A stretch of DNA of 64,000 nt from a bacterium (GTDB taxonomy: Bacteria; Chloroflexota; Dormibacteria; Aeolococcales; Bog-877): positions 62,001 to 126,000 of the forward strand of contig JAKATL010000002.1 in the NCBI GenBank assembly GCA_021827985.1, read 5' to 3'. A program made the translations under genes and the position numbers. Positions 17,284-27,554 of the stretch are shown piece by piece (within the stretch, counting starts at the first letter, position 1; each line of letters starts with the position of its first letter). The notes below the pieces were generated by a model that was not told the origin of the DNA, did no database searches, and saw only the letters and a list, made by a program, of their open reading frames with translations.

Positions 17284-17360
17284 CAGCCACAGAGCGGCGC
17301 TGATCCCACCCGCGCTCGCCCTTCCTGGGCTGACGGGCGGAGATGGCTTGGCTGACGTGG

Positions 17361-17846
17361 CTACTCCGAGCCCACTCCGGAGTGGGCCGGGCCCTGGAAG
17401 GCGATGACCGCGGTCAGGAAGCGTCCGCTGCGAGCGTCGATCACCACGGCATAGAGGGTTATCTGGCCGGGGGCCGGCAGGTTGCCACTGGAATCCGCGC
17501 CGGCCTGCAACAGCACCACCCAGCAAAGGCGCGGCCGCGCCCCCACAGTGCCCCCCTCAGGCTGGCTGGCCAGCGCCAGGAAGGCGGACTGGGGCAGATC
17601 CTGGAACCCCTGCCCCCGGGCCACCCGGAAGGCCCGGCCCTCATTGACCAGCGCTCGACCCCGTGGCGCCTGGAGACTGACCCCACTCTGGTTCAGGAGC
17701 AGGACAGTGGACGGTGTGATGCCCAACCCGTTCGCCTGGGCGGGGCCGGTCGGCCCGGTCACGGTGAGGGTCACTAAGCCGACCAGCACCAGCAGAAGCA
17801 CGAAGGTGGCTGGGGACGCCCAGTGACGTCCGTCCTTGGTACCCAT
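17361..17846 (-). CDS. Secreted or anchored hypothetical protein
   Basis: A 161-residue protein not recognised as any family. It has a short basic start (MGTKDGRHW) and one hydrophobic segment (ATFVLLLVLVGLVTLTVTG, about 13-31), then an extracytoplasmic domain of about 125 residues. That domain has beta-type repeats: STVLLLNQSGVSLQ, ITLYAVVIDARSGRFLTAVIAFQG. The LYAVVIDARSGRFL stretch resembles the PepSY-like or copper-amine-type YVVVDARTG motif, but this is weak. The neighbouring downstream gene is the GH5 glycosidase, with no spacer, so the two are probably one unit. Confidence 0.55.
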   Translation of the reverse strand: MGTKDGRHWASPATFVLLLVLVGLVTLTVTGPTGPAQANGLGITPSTVLLLNQSGVSLQAPRGRALVNEGRAFRVARGQGFQDLPQSAFLALASQPEGGTVGARPRLCWVVLLQAGADSSGNLPAPGQITLYAVVIDARSGRFLTAVIAFQGPAHSGVGSE

Positions 17847-17993
17847 GGCCCTTCATCATCCGGCAACGCGGGTGGGGCGTGAGGCCGGTAAGCGGGGCTT
17901 CCGTTTGGGGCTCCCCACTCTGCGGTAGGGTAATGGTGGCGGGCGGGCCGCCCCGCGGCCCCCGACCCCAACGCACGGAGGTAACTCAACTTC

Positions 17994-19906
<1,913 letters not shown>

Positions 19907-19910
<4 letters not shown>

Positions 19911-20857
19911 ACCGCAGCCTTCGGGCTGGGGCGGGGGCCGGGTTGCTGGCCCTCGCCTACGCGGCGGCCGTAGCCGGGGCGCGGCGCCCCCGGCGCGCCG
20001 GGCTCAGCGAGGCATCGGTCGAGGCGGCGATGGATCGCCAGTTCCAGGGGACCGCACCCAGGCACCGGTACCTGGGATCCGCCGGCGGCCGGACGCACCT
20101 GATCGACATGGGCGCGGGGCCCCGGGCGACCCTGGTGTTCCTCTCCGGCATGGGCGGCTGCCCGGCCGCCTACCACGACCTCTTGGATGAGCTGTCGCGA
20201 GACCGGCGGGTGGTTGCCGTGGACCGGTTCGGCACCGGGCTCAGCACCGGGCTGCGGGGCCAGGGGCATCCCCGGAACTCATGGGTCGGGCAGGTGGAGG
20301 CGGTGGTGACCTCCCTCGGCCTGGCTCCGGTGGATCTGGTCGGCCACTCGCTCGGGGGCTTCGTCGCCGGAGCGTTGGCGGTGGAGCGCCCGGAGCTGGT
20401 CCGGCGAGTGGTGCTATTGAGTCCCGTGGGAGTGGTGCGCGACCACCCCTGGAGCTGGACCCCGGCACTCCTTCCCGGTGCCCTCCACCTGGCGGCGGCT
20501 CTCGCCTGGGGGCGCCATCTCACGGGCGCCGCGGAAGGCCCGGCGGGGCCGGACCCCTGCCAGCTGGCTGCGGACCGCTGGTGGGGAGACTCAGACCTGA
20601 ACTCCATTGCCAGGCTGATCGGGCCGCGGGGGTTCCGCCAGGAGACCCTGCTCCTGCCGGAACTGGGTCTACTTCAGGACAGGATTTGCCTGATCTGGGG
20701 AGACCGGGATCGCCAGGTTCCGCTGCAGGCGGCGCAGAGAGAGCTCCTGTCGTACCCGGCACTTCACCTGGAGGTTCTGCCGGGAGCCGGGCACCTGGTT
20801 CCGTTTGAGCGCCCCGGGGAGGTAGCCCAGGCGATACGTGGCTGGCTGGACGCCTGA
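19907..20857 (+). CDS. Alpha/beta hydrolase
   Basis: A 316-residue alpha/beta-hydrolase-fold enzyme. It has an N-terminal hydrophobic segment ([18 protein letters not shown], about 7-24) followed by Arg/Pro-rich sequence, so it may be membrane-anchored. Catalytic triad candidates: Ser in VGHSLGGF (about residue 147), Asp in [10 protein letters not shown] (near 266) and His in [10 protein letters not shown] (near 294). The oxyanion-hole segment is [11 protein letters not shown]. The substrate is unknown. The TTG start overlaps the dnaK stop, giving translational coupling to a chaperone gene. It ends 15 bases before the convergent tryptophanase gene. Confidence 0.85.
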
Positions 20858-20877
20858 GGGGAGCGGGACGCCTCAGC
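20855..20877. terminator. Convergent hairpin between hydrolase and tnaA
   Basis: CTGAGG at 20855-20860 pairs with CCTCAG at 20872-20877. The stem overlaps both stop codons and could serve both directions. No U-tract. Confidence 0.35.
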
Positions 20878-22270
20878 CGCCGATGCCCGCCCCGGCTATG
20901 GGCGCGAAGCGGGCGGTGAAGTGCCGGAGCGCTGGCGGCTCTTCGACGATGCGGTATCCCGGGAGCTGATCGGCCGTTTGCGCCACCCGCTGCACCACCT
21001 CGACCACGTAGTCGATGTGGCTCTGGGTGTAGGTCCGCCGGGGGATGGCCAGCCGAACCAGGTCCATGGGGCCCTCATGCTCCGAGCCGTCGGGCTGTCG
21101 GCCGAACATCACCGTCCCGATCTCCACGCTGCGGATCCCCCCCACCTCGTAAAGAGCCACCGCCAGCGCTTGGCCCGGGTATTGCAGCGGGGGGATGTGT
21201 GGAAGCAGGGCCCGCGCGTCCAGATAGACGGCGTGGCCACCTATGGGTTGCACGACCGGCACCCCAGCGGCCGCGACCGCCTCTCCGAGGTACGCCGTGG
21301 AGCGGATGCGATAGCGCAGGTAGTCGGGGTCCACGGCCTCCTTGAGGCCCTGGGCTATCGCCTCCAGGTCGCGTCCGGCCAGTCCCCCATAGGTGGGGAA
21401 GCCCTCTGTCAGGATGAGCAGGTTGCGGCAGCGCTCCGCTAGCCGGTCGTCGTTCATCGCCAGCCAGCCCCCGATGTTCCCGAAGGGGTCCTTCTTGGCG
21501 CTCATGGTCATGCCGTCGGCGCAGCCGGCCATCTCGCGGACGATGTCGGCGATCTCCCGGTCCCGCTGGCCCTCCTCGCGCTCGCGGATGAACCAAGCGT
21601 TCTCGGCGAAACGGCAGGCGTCCAGGAAGAGCGGAACCCCGTGGCGGTGGCAGACCGAGCTGGCCTCCTTGAGGTTGGCTAGGGATACCGGTTGCCCTCC
21701 GCCGGAGTTGTTGGTGATGGTGACGAAGGCGACCGGGACGTCCCGGCCCCGCCGCCGGAGCAGCTCGTCCAGGGCGGCGGTGTCGATGTTTCCCTTGAAG
21801 GGGTGGATGAGGGACGGCTCACGCCCCTCCGGGATCACCAGGTCCACCGCCTCCGCGCCGGTGAACTCCACGTTCGCCCGGGTGGTGTCGAAGTGGGTGT
21901 TGTTGGGGATCACCTTGCCCGGGCCCCCCAGGACGGAGAACAGGATCTTCTCCGCGGCCCGGCCCTGGTGGGTGGGGATGACGTGGCGGAAAGGAAACAG
22001 CTCCTGCACCGCCGCAAGAAACCTGAACCAAGAGGGCGAGCCCGCGTAGCTCTCGTCCCCGTGCTGGATCGCGGCCCACTGGTCACGGGACATCGCCCCG
22101 GTGCCGGAGTCGGTGAGGAGGTCGATGAGGACCAGCTCGGCGGGGAGGTTGAAGAGGTTGAAGCCGGCCTCGGCGATCGCCCGTCGCCTCTCCTCCTGAG
22201 TGGTGAGGTGCAGGGGCTCGACCGAATGGATGCGGAAGGGTTCGATAATGGTCCGGAAGACGCCGTCCAT
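20873..22270 (-). CDS. tnaA: Tryptophanase (tryptophan indole-lyase)
   Basis: A 465-residue PLP-dependent beta-eliminating lyase that would convert tryptophan to indole, pyruvate and ammonia. PLP lysine is Lys260 in MSAKKD. Other motifs: IPTHQGRAAEKIL (PLP phosphate loop), TNNSGGGQPVS, LDACRFAENAWFI and LTEGFPTYGGLAGRD. Tyrosine phenol-lyase is the alternative. Two specificity sites favour tryptophanase: Asp128 in HFDTTR (tyrosine phenol-lyase has Thr) and Ile in SVEIG (the other enzyme has Arg in MERG). SAKKD then reads PFGNIGGWL, closer to tyrosine phenol-lyase, so some doubt remains. No tnaC leader peptide is visible: a TACCAT -10 lies 6 bases before the ATG. Confidence 0.8.
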   Translation of the reverse strand: MDGVFRTIIEPFRIHSVEPLHLTTQEERRRAIAEAGFNLFNLPAELVLIDLLTDSGTGAMSRDQWAAIQHGDESYAGSPSWFRFLAAVQELFPFRHVIPTHQGRAAEKILFSVLGGPGKVIPNNTHFDTTRANVEFTGAEAVDLVIPEGREPSLIHPFKGNIDTAALDELLRRRGRDVPVAFVTITNNSGGGQPVSLANLKEASSVCHRHGVPLFLDACRFAENAWFIREREEGQRDREIADIVREMAGCADGMTMSAKKDPFGNIGGWLAMNDDRLAERCRNLLILTEGFPTYGGLAGRDLEAIAQGLKEAVDPDYLRYRIRSTAYLGEAVAAAGVPVVQPIGGHAVYLDARALLPHIPPLQYPGQALAVALYEVGGIRSVEIGTVMFGRQPDGSEHEGPMDLVRLAIPRRTYTQSHIDYVVEVVQRVAQTADQLPGYRIVEEPPALRHFTARFAPIAGAGIGG

Positions 22271-22276
22271 GGGGCG

Positions 22277-22282
22277 ATGGTA
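22277..22282 (-). promoter_or_regulatory. -10 element of tnaA
   Basis: TACCAT on the minus strand, 6 bases before the tnaA ATG. Leaderless geometry, which leaves no room for a tnaC-type leader. Confidence 0.4.
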
Positions 22283-22464
22283 CTCGCCAGACCTAGCTGG
22301 GAAGACCGTCCGGAGGACAACCAGGTCGTGCCGTGAGTCCTGGCGCCCGGGTCCCGGGCTGGTTCCAGAGGCTGCCTAGGGCCGTGAATTCCCCACCCCA
22401 CGAGTTCTGTCGAGAACGGCACGTGAAGTCGGTCCACGACGGAGGGTCGGGATCAATCTCCAGC

Positions 22465-22495
22465 TTGACAAGGGGCGGCGCGGCTCTGGCAGAAT
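22465..22495 (+). promoter_or_regulatory. Candidate promoter of the Ehr-like operon
   Basis: TTGACA at 22465-22470, 19-base spacer, CAGAAT at 22490-22495. The predicted start near 22502 leaves an untranslated leader of about 80 bases. The rest of this gap (22271-22464) shows no supported gene. Confidence 0.5.
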
Positions 22496-22523
22496 AGCGT
22501 TGCGACGCGATGAGGCCCGCGTA

Positions 22524-22564
22524 AGCCGGCACTCCCGGCTAATGGCTTCTAGTAGCTGTTAGCC
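22524..22564 (+). promoter_or_regulatory. Leader with two mutually exclusive hairpins
   Basis: AGCCGG (22524-22529) can pair with CCGGCT (22535-22540). Alternatively GGCTAA (22537-22542) can pair with TTAGCC (22559-22564), with an inner GCT/AGC stem. Both use bases 22537-22540, so only one can form at a time. The element sits between the promoter and the TTG start of the first Ehr-like gene. No known riboswitch consensus is recognised. Confidence 0.4.
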
Positions 22565-22584
22565 CACCTTTCCGAGGGTTCGCG

Positions 22585-23532
22585 TTGCCGTACCTGCTGC
22601 AGTTCCTGCAGACCTTACTGATCCTAGCCATATCCCCGCTGTACGTCGGGGTCATTGCCAGGGGCACTGCGATTCTGCAGTCCAAGCACGGCCCCAGCGT
22701 CCTACAGCCCTATCGCGACCTGAGGAAGTGGCTTCACAAGGGGGTGGTCCGCTCCGAGCACGCGGGCCTGGTGTTTGTGGCGGCTCCGTACGTGGCCATG
22801 GCGTGCTATCTGACGGTGTCCACCATCGTTCCCATCATCACCGACGAGCCGCTGCCGCTCGCGTTCATGGGTGACCTGCTGGGCGGGGCGCTGGTGCTCG
22901 CGCTGGCCGGGTTTGCGATGTCGTTGGGGGCCATGGACTCGGCCAGCCCGTTAGGGGCGCTGGGGGCGAGCCGCACCGCCTGGCTTGGCAGCCTGGCGGA
23001 GCCCGCGCTCATCCTGGTCTTCTTCACCGTTGGGGTGCTGTCGGCGTCCGACAACCCCTACCTCATGAACCATGCTATAGCCGGTTCACCGGCGGCACTG
23101 ATTCTCCCCACCCATCTCCTCGGCGCGGTGGCCTTCCTCCTCCTCATCCTGGCCGAGAACGGCCACATCCCCGTCGACAATCCGGCCGGGACCACCGAGA
23201 TCGCGATGATCGAGGAGTCCCGGGTCCTGGAGTACTCAGGCCGGGATTACGCCCTGGTGAAGTGGGGCAGCTGGATGAAGTTCACCGTCCTTTCCTGCGT
23301 CTTCATGAACGTGTTCGTGCTTCCCTGGGGATTGGGGAGCGCCACCAGTCTCGCCCAGGGGTTGCTGGGGAGTGCCGCCGTGGCCGGCAAGCTGGCCTTG
23401 AGCGCGGCTCTGATGATGATGATTGACAGCTCCTTTGCCAAGTTGCGCTTCTTCAGGATCGCGGAGTATCTGGGGGGAGCGTTCCTGCTCGCGCTCATCG
23501 GGATCATCACCTCATACGTGGTGGGCAGGTAG
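22585..23532 (+). CDS. HyfC/HycD-like membrane subunit (NuoH family) of Ehr-like complex
   Basis: A 315-residue integral membrane protein homologous to formate hydrogenlyase subunit 4 and NuoH, the subunit joining the peripheral arm to the proton-pumping arm. It shows about 8 membrane helices. Family signatures present: GVIARGTAILQSKHGPSVLQPYRDLRKWLHK (about 26-56, the cytosolic loop) and HIPVDNPAGTTEIAMIEESRVLEYSG, which carries the conserved acidic loop. The TTG start has CCGAGGG about 7 bases upstream. It is the first gene of a ten-gene run with 2-base gaps or overlaps to the end at 33611. Confidence 0.9.
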   Translation: MPYLLQFLQTLLILAISPLYVGVIARGTAILQSKHGPSVLQPYRDLRKWLHKGVVRSEHAGLVFVAAPYVAMACYLTVSTIVPIITDEPLPLAFMGDLLGGALVLALAGFAMSLGAMDSASPLGALGASRTAWLGSLAEPALILVFFTVGVLSASDNPYLMNHAIAGSPAALILPTHLLGAVAFLLLILAENGHIPVDNPAGTTEIAMIEESRVLEYSGRDYALVKWGSWMKFTVLSCVFMNVFVLPWGLGSATSLAQGLLGSAAVAGKLALSAALMMMIDSSFAKLRFFRIAEYLGGAFLLALIGIITSYVVGR

Positions 23533-23534
23533 CC

Positions 23535-24206
23535 ATGCAGGAGTTGACGCTGGCCTCGCCCGGGGGCGCCGTCCTCAGTCTGACCGCGGTCCTGATTCTG
23601 CTGTCGGCACTGGCCTGTTTGGGGTCCAAACTCTTCGACCGTTACCTCACCTACTACGCGCTGCAGTCGGTGCTGCTGGCGGTGGCCGCCGCCACCGCCG
23701 CCTACCTGGAAGGGGACCCCGCCCTCTGGGTGCTGGCCGGCCTGACTCTGGTGCTGAAGGGATGGGCGATCCCCGCAGCAGCCCGTCATTGGCTGGTCCA
23801 ACGCCTTGACCTGAAGCGCGACAGCGGGATCACTACCGGCCTCTCCCTGACCTTGGTGCTGGGAACGGCTCTCTGTGCGTTCGCCTATCTGGCGGTGTCG
23901 CCCGAACGCTTGGCCCACGGCCTGCTCGCAGCCTCGGTGGTTCCCATCTCCACCGCCGTGGTTCTCCTTGGGGCTCTGGCGATGGTCGTGCGCCGGCACA
24001 TGGTCGCCCAGTTGATCGGCTGGCTGATCATGGAGAATGGGGTCTTCCTGGGAGCCATCACCCTCACCGCCAGCTTCCCCCTGATCGTCGAGGTGGGGAT
24101 CTTCTTCGATCTGCTGGCGGGCTTCCTGATCATGCTGGCGATGACCACGGGACTGGCTGAGCGGATCAGCCCCTTGCCCATCGGTCGATCAGGGCGGGAC
24201 TCCTGA
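23535..24206 (+). CDS. HyfE-like membrane subunit of Ehr-like complex
   Basis: A 223-residue membrane protein with about seven helices, matching hydrogenase-4 component E, which resembles a fusion of NuoJ- and NuoK-like helices. Supporting segments: FDRYLTYYALQSVLLA, LVLKGWAIPAAARHWL with the conserved Lys in a membrane-facing helix, and LIGWLIMENGVFLGAI with the buried Glu as in NuoK. It starts 2 bases after the HyfC-like stop. Its stop abuts the next gene (1-base overlap). Confidence 0.88.
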   Translation: MQELTLASPGGAVLSLTAVLILLSALACLGSKLFDRYLTYYALQSVLLAVAAATAAYLEGDPALWVLAGLTLVLKGWAIPAAARHWLVQRLDLKRDSGITTGLSLTLVLGTALCAFAYLAVSPERLAHGLLAASVVPISTAVVLLGALAMVVRRHMVAQLIGWLIMENGVFLGAITLTASFPLIVEVGIFFDLLAGFLIMLAMTTGLAERISPLPIGRSGRDS

Positions 24207-25684
24207 TGGTCTGGCTCCCGGTGCTGGTCGCCGCCTTGCCTCTGGTGGGCAGCGCCATCGCCACCTTTAGCGGCCGCACGGGGTGGGCAGCCGTCGCCAC
24301 CGTGGCCGGCGCCGCCGCAAGCCTGCTGCTGGCGGTTGTCGTGGCCACCGTCACCATTACCGGTGCGCCTCTGGCCAGCGCCGGAGCGTTCGTCTACGTG
24401 GACGGGTTGGGGGGGTTCTTCCTGGTCACCGTGGCGGCGGTGGTTCTTCTCGCCAGCCTGGGGTCCGCGTCCTACCTGGCAGTCGAGGAGCGCTCCGGGC
24501 AGCTGTCAGTCCGGCGGGTGAGGATCTACTTCGGAGCGTTCGGCCTCTTCGCCGCTGCGATGCTCGCCGCGGTCGAGACCGCCAATCTCGGGCTGTTGTT
24601 CATCTTGGTGGAGGCAGCGACCCTGGCGAGCGTGGTGCTGGTCCCCATAGAGGGGCGCACGGAGGGCCTGGAAGCCGGCTGGCGCTACGTGATCATCAGC
24701 AGCCTGGGGATCACCGTAGCGCTGGTCGGGGCGCTCTTCCTCTTCTACTCCGCCAGCGCCCTACCGGGGAGCGCGGAAGCCCACCTCGCCTGGCCGTTCC
24801 TCCTCGCCCATGCCCACCGGCTCGCCCCCACGGCCCTGCGGCTGGGATTCCTTCTGGGAGTCGTGGGCTACGGCACCAAGGTGGGTCTGGCACCGATGCA
24901 CACCTGGCTGCCGGATGCCCACGCCGAGGCTCCTGCGCCGGCGAGCGCGATGCTCTCGGGGGCTCTCCTGAATGTCGGAATGTACGCCATCATCCGGCTC
25001 CTGGCGATCGCCAACCGAGGGTTGGGATCCCAGTACGGCGGGCGGACGATGTTGGTCTTCGGCTTCCTGTCGGTGCTGGTGGGGGTTGTGTTCATGATCC
25101 GCCGGCGTGATTTCAAGCGACTTTTCGCCTACTCCTCCGTCGAGCACATGGGAATCATCGCGGTGGGGCTGGGCTTTGGCGGCGTGCTGGGGATCTATGG
25201 CGCCCTTCTGCATAGCCTGAACCACAGCCTGGGAAAGACCATCCTGTTCCTTAGCGGAGGGTCCGTGGCTCTGGCCTACGGCACCAGGCGGACCGATCGA
25301 CTCGGTGGCGTGGTCGGTGCCATGCCGTGGACTGGTGCGCTGCTGCTCGGCGCCGCCCTGGCCATCCTGGGCGCGCCGCCTTTCGGACTGTTCATCAGCG
25401 AGTTCACCATCGTTCGGGCGGGACTCGCGGGCGACCAGCCGTGGCTGGTTGCCCTGCTCCTGGCCCTCCTGGCGGTTGCGTTCCTGGCGTTCATAAGGAC
25501 CGTGGGCGGGATGCTGCTGGGTGCCCCTCGTGGTGTCCATCGGGAGCCATACCGCGGGTCACGCGAGCACCTCTTGGCGGTTGGCCCCTCTCTGGTGGGT
25601 CTGCTCGCCCTCTTGGGTCTCGGGCTCTGGATCCCCTCCTGGCTCAACTCTCTGCTGGCCCATTCGGTGGCCCTGGTGCGATGA
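24206..25684 (+). CDS. HyfF-like antiporter-type subunit (NuoN/MrpD family)
   Basis: A 492-residue Mrp-antiporter-like membrane subunit with about 14 helices, likely a proton- or sodium-translocating module. Typical residues: LFILVEAATLASVVLV (transmembrane Glu), VGYGTKVGLAPMHTWLPDAHAEAPAPASAML (TM7-8 Lys and discontinuous helix), RRDFKRLFAYSSVEHMG and LLHSLNHSLGKTILF with the TM12 Lys. All charged residues needed for ion transfer appear to be kept. Start ATG overlaps the HyfE-like stop by one base. Confidence 0.9.
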   Translation: MVWLPVLVAALPLVGSAIATFSGRTGWAAVATVAGAAASLLLAVVVATVTITGAPLASAGAFVYVDGLGGFFLVTVAAVVLLASLGSASYLAVEERSGQLSVRRVRIYFGAFGLFAAAMLAAVETANLGLLFILVEAATLASVVLVPIEGRTEGLEAGWRYVIISSLGITVALVGALFLFYSASALPGSAEAHLAWPFLLAHAHRLAPTALRLGFLLGVVGYGTKVGLAPMHTWLPDAHAEAPAPASAMLSGALLNVGMYAIIRLLAIANRGLGSQYGGRTMLVFGFLSVLVGVVFMIRRRDFKRLFAYSSVEHMGIIAVGLGFGGVLGIYGALLHSLNHSLGKTILFLSGGSVALAYGTRRTDRLGGVVGAMPWTGALLLGAALAILGAPPFGLFISEFTIVRAGLAGDQPWLVALLLALLAVAFLAFIRTVGGMLLGAPRGVHREPYRGSREHLLAVGPSLVGLLALLGLGLWIPSWLNSLLAHSVALVR

Positions 25685-27219
25685 ACGAGGGGGAGAGTGG
25701 ATTGACGCTCGCGCAGCTGGCCCGGAATGGCACCTCGAGCCAACCGATGGTTGTGAACCTGCACATGTCGGTCGCCGGCGCAGGCGACCTGGTGGCCAAA
25801 CTGGCACCGATCGCTCGCTTTGCCGACATGTTCGTCCGGCCGGCGGAGCAAGGGCTGGAGCGGGTGCTGGTGTTCGCCGATGCCCAGTCGGGCGGCTATC
25901 TACGCCTCATCTGCCCGTTGGACAAGAGCTTTCCGGTTCCGCTCTCCCGGGTGCTGCCGGCGGCGTACCAGGAGGAGTGCGAACTGTACGAGCTTTGGGG
26001 CGTCGAGCCAGGGGGCGGGAAGCCAGTGAACCGGGTGATCCTGCCCCCATCCGCGGAGACCGCTGAGCCCCTTCGACTACCCGGCGGTGACCGGCTGTCC
26101 AGCGAAGTCAGGGCTCCTCACGTCGTCCAGGGCGAGGCGATCGAGTTCCCCTGGGGGCCGATCCGCGGCGCGGGACAGGAGTCCTTGTACCTGGGGCTGG
26201 TGACCACCGGAGAAGAGCTTCTGGACGCTTACCTCGCGATGTTCCACAAACATCGGGGCCTGGAGCATCGGATGGTCGGGCAGACGCTGGCCCGTGCCCT
26301 ATTTCTGGCCGAGCGCTGTGAGGGCCTTGGCGCCGTGGGAAACGCCCTCGCCTTCGCCCGGGCCGCGGAGGCGGCCTTGGGCATCGCGGTCGAGCCAGCA
26401 GCGGAGGTGACCCGATGTCTGGCGCTCGAGCTGGAGCGCATCTACAACCACATCGGGTCCCTGGCGGCCCTCGGGGCTGCGACCGGGCTCAGCGTGGGTC
26501 AGGCCGAGGCGGAGATCCTCCTGGAGGACTGTCTTCGACTCAATGCCAGGGTGTTCGGCCACCGATACATTTTCAATCTCCTTGAAGTCGGAGGGGTCAG
26601 GCGCGGCGCCGACCTGGCGGCTCTGGATTCAGCACTGGATCGACTCGAAGCCAGGTTTGAGTCCCTGGTGGCGGACCTTTTGGCCACCAACTCCTACGTG
26701 GATCGGCTCGAGGGGGCTGGCACGATCGCAGCCGAGGCCGCCCATCGTCTGGGCCTGGTCGGGCCGGTGGCGCGAGCGGCCGGCGTGGCTACCGACTTGC
26801 GCCGCACGCATCAGGTCTCAAGCACCTCGTACGTCGGATTCCGGCCGGCGCGAGAGCAGCCCGGGGACTGCCTTGCCCGGATGCGGGTCGGTGCGGCGGA
26901 GGTGAGGGAGTCGCTGCGCCTTGTGCGCCACTGGGTTCGGTCCGGCACGCCACTTCAGGATGATTGGGCCACGCCAGGGCCCGGCCAGGACCATGTTGGG
27001 GGTCCCGCGGAGGGACTGGGATGGGCCGAGACCTGTCGCGGTGAAGCCCTCGTTCACCTGGAGGTGGCCGGGGGGCGGGTTAGCTTCGCTCGTCTGCGGC
27101 CGGCGGCGACGCGGAACTGGCGGGCGTTTGACGATGCCCTGCGGGCCCGCAACGTGTTCACCGACGTGCCCATCGTGGAAGCCAGTTTCTGGCTGACCGT
27201 GGCCGGTTTCGCGCGCTGA
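25681..27219 (+). CDS. HyfG-like large subunit (NuoC-NuoD fusion) without [NiFe] ligands
   Basis: A 512-residue protein of the hydrogenase-4 large subunit/NuoCD type. The NuoC-like part (about 25-130) has YLRLICPLDKSFPVPLSRVLPAAY and ECELYELWGVEP; the NuoD-like part follows with HRGLEHRMVGQT and LELERIYNHIGSLAALG. In active group 4 hydrogenases the four nickel-binding cysteines lie in ERxCxxC and near the C-terminus in DPCxxC. Here the first site reads AERCEGLGAVG (the lone Cys213 is out of register) and the C-terminus reads EASFWLTVAGFAR. All four ligands are missing, so H2 chemistry is not expected. Start ATG at 25681 overlaps the previous stop (ATGA). Confidence 0.88.
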   Translation: MNEGESGLTLAQLARNGTSSQPMVVNLHMSVAGAGDLVAKLAPIARFADMFVRPAEQGLERVLVFADAQSGGYLRLICPLDKSFPVPLSRVLPAAYQEECELYELWGVEPGGGKPVNRVILPPSAETAEPLRLPGGDRLSSEVRAPHVVQGEAIEFPWGPIRGAGQESLYLGLVTTGEELLDAYLAMFHKHRGLEHRMVGQTLARALFLAERCEGLGAVGNALAFARAAEAALGIAVEPAAEVTRCLALELERIYNHIGSLAALGAATGLSVGQAEAEILLEDCLRLNARVFGHRYIFNLLEVGGVRRGADLAALDSALDRLEARFESLVADLLATNSYVDRLEGAGTIAAEAAHRLGLVGPVARAAGVATDLRRTHQVSSTSYVGFRPAREQPGDCLARMRVGAAEVRESLRLVRHWVRSGTPLQDDWATPGPGQDHVGGPAEGLGWAETCRGEALVHLEVAGGRVSFARLRPAATRNWRAFDDALRARNVFTDVPIVEASFWLTVAGFAR

Positions 27220-27554
27220 TGGCACTGTGGGCCCTCCGCGGCGCTCGCCGGGGGATCGTCACGACTCGATTCCCCAGGCGCCCGGAGCCAGAGGCGGCCG
27301 GGTGGCCGGCTCCTCCTCGCTTCCGGGATGGTGAGATCAGACGCGATCTTGCGCTCCGGATGTCCGCTGCGTGTCCCAGCTCCGCTCTGGAGGTTGTCGG
27401 ACCGCGGCTGGTCTTGGATCTGGGCCGCTGCACCGCCTGTGGCCGATGCCTGGAGCTGGTGCAGGGCCCAGGGAGCAGCCGTCCTGAGGCGCTGCTGGCG
27501 ACCCGACGCCGGGCGAATCTGGTGGTCAGCTACCGCCTGGGAGATGTGAAGTGA
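27219..27554 (+). CDS. HyfH-like ferredoxin subunit reduced to one [4Fe-4S] cluster
   Basis: A 111-residue iron-sulfur subunit in the position of HyfH/NuoI. Normal members have two CxxCxxCxxxCP motifs. Here the first triplet is gone, leaving only ACP (Cys52-Pro53). The second is CTACGRC (Cys71, Cys74, Cys77) and lacks its fourth Cys-Pro, reading LELVQGPG. In two-cluster ferredoxins the fourth Cys of motif 1 completes the cluster held by motif 2, so the four remaining cysteines are exactly the ligand set for one cluster. The other cluster is lost. Start overlaps the HyfG-like stop by one base, and it ends with a GTGA overlap. Confidence 0.8.
   Translation: MALWALRGARRGIVTTRFPRRPEPEAAGWPAPPRFRDGEIRRDLALRMSAACPSSALEVVGPRLVLDLGRCTACGRCLELVQGPGSSRPEALLATRRRANLVVSYRLGDVK

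Noticed and set aside
16408-17355. 315-codon open frame antisense to the GH5 gene
   Set aside because: Low-complexity, charged composition without motifs; the minus strand carries clear GH5 catalytic motifs.
17847-17993. CIRCE or HAIR heat-shock operator before dnaK
   Set aside because: No TTAGCACTC-N9-GAGTGCTAA or CTTGAGT-N7-ACTCAAG-like sequence was found; the same holds upstream of clpB.
25327-25680. Extended start for the HyfG-like protein
   Set aside because: The extra 118 residues lie inside the HyfF-like gene and have no family similarity; ATG 25681 gives the usual overlap and length.
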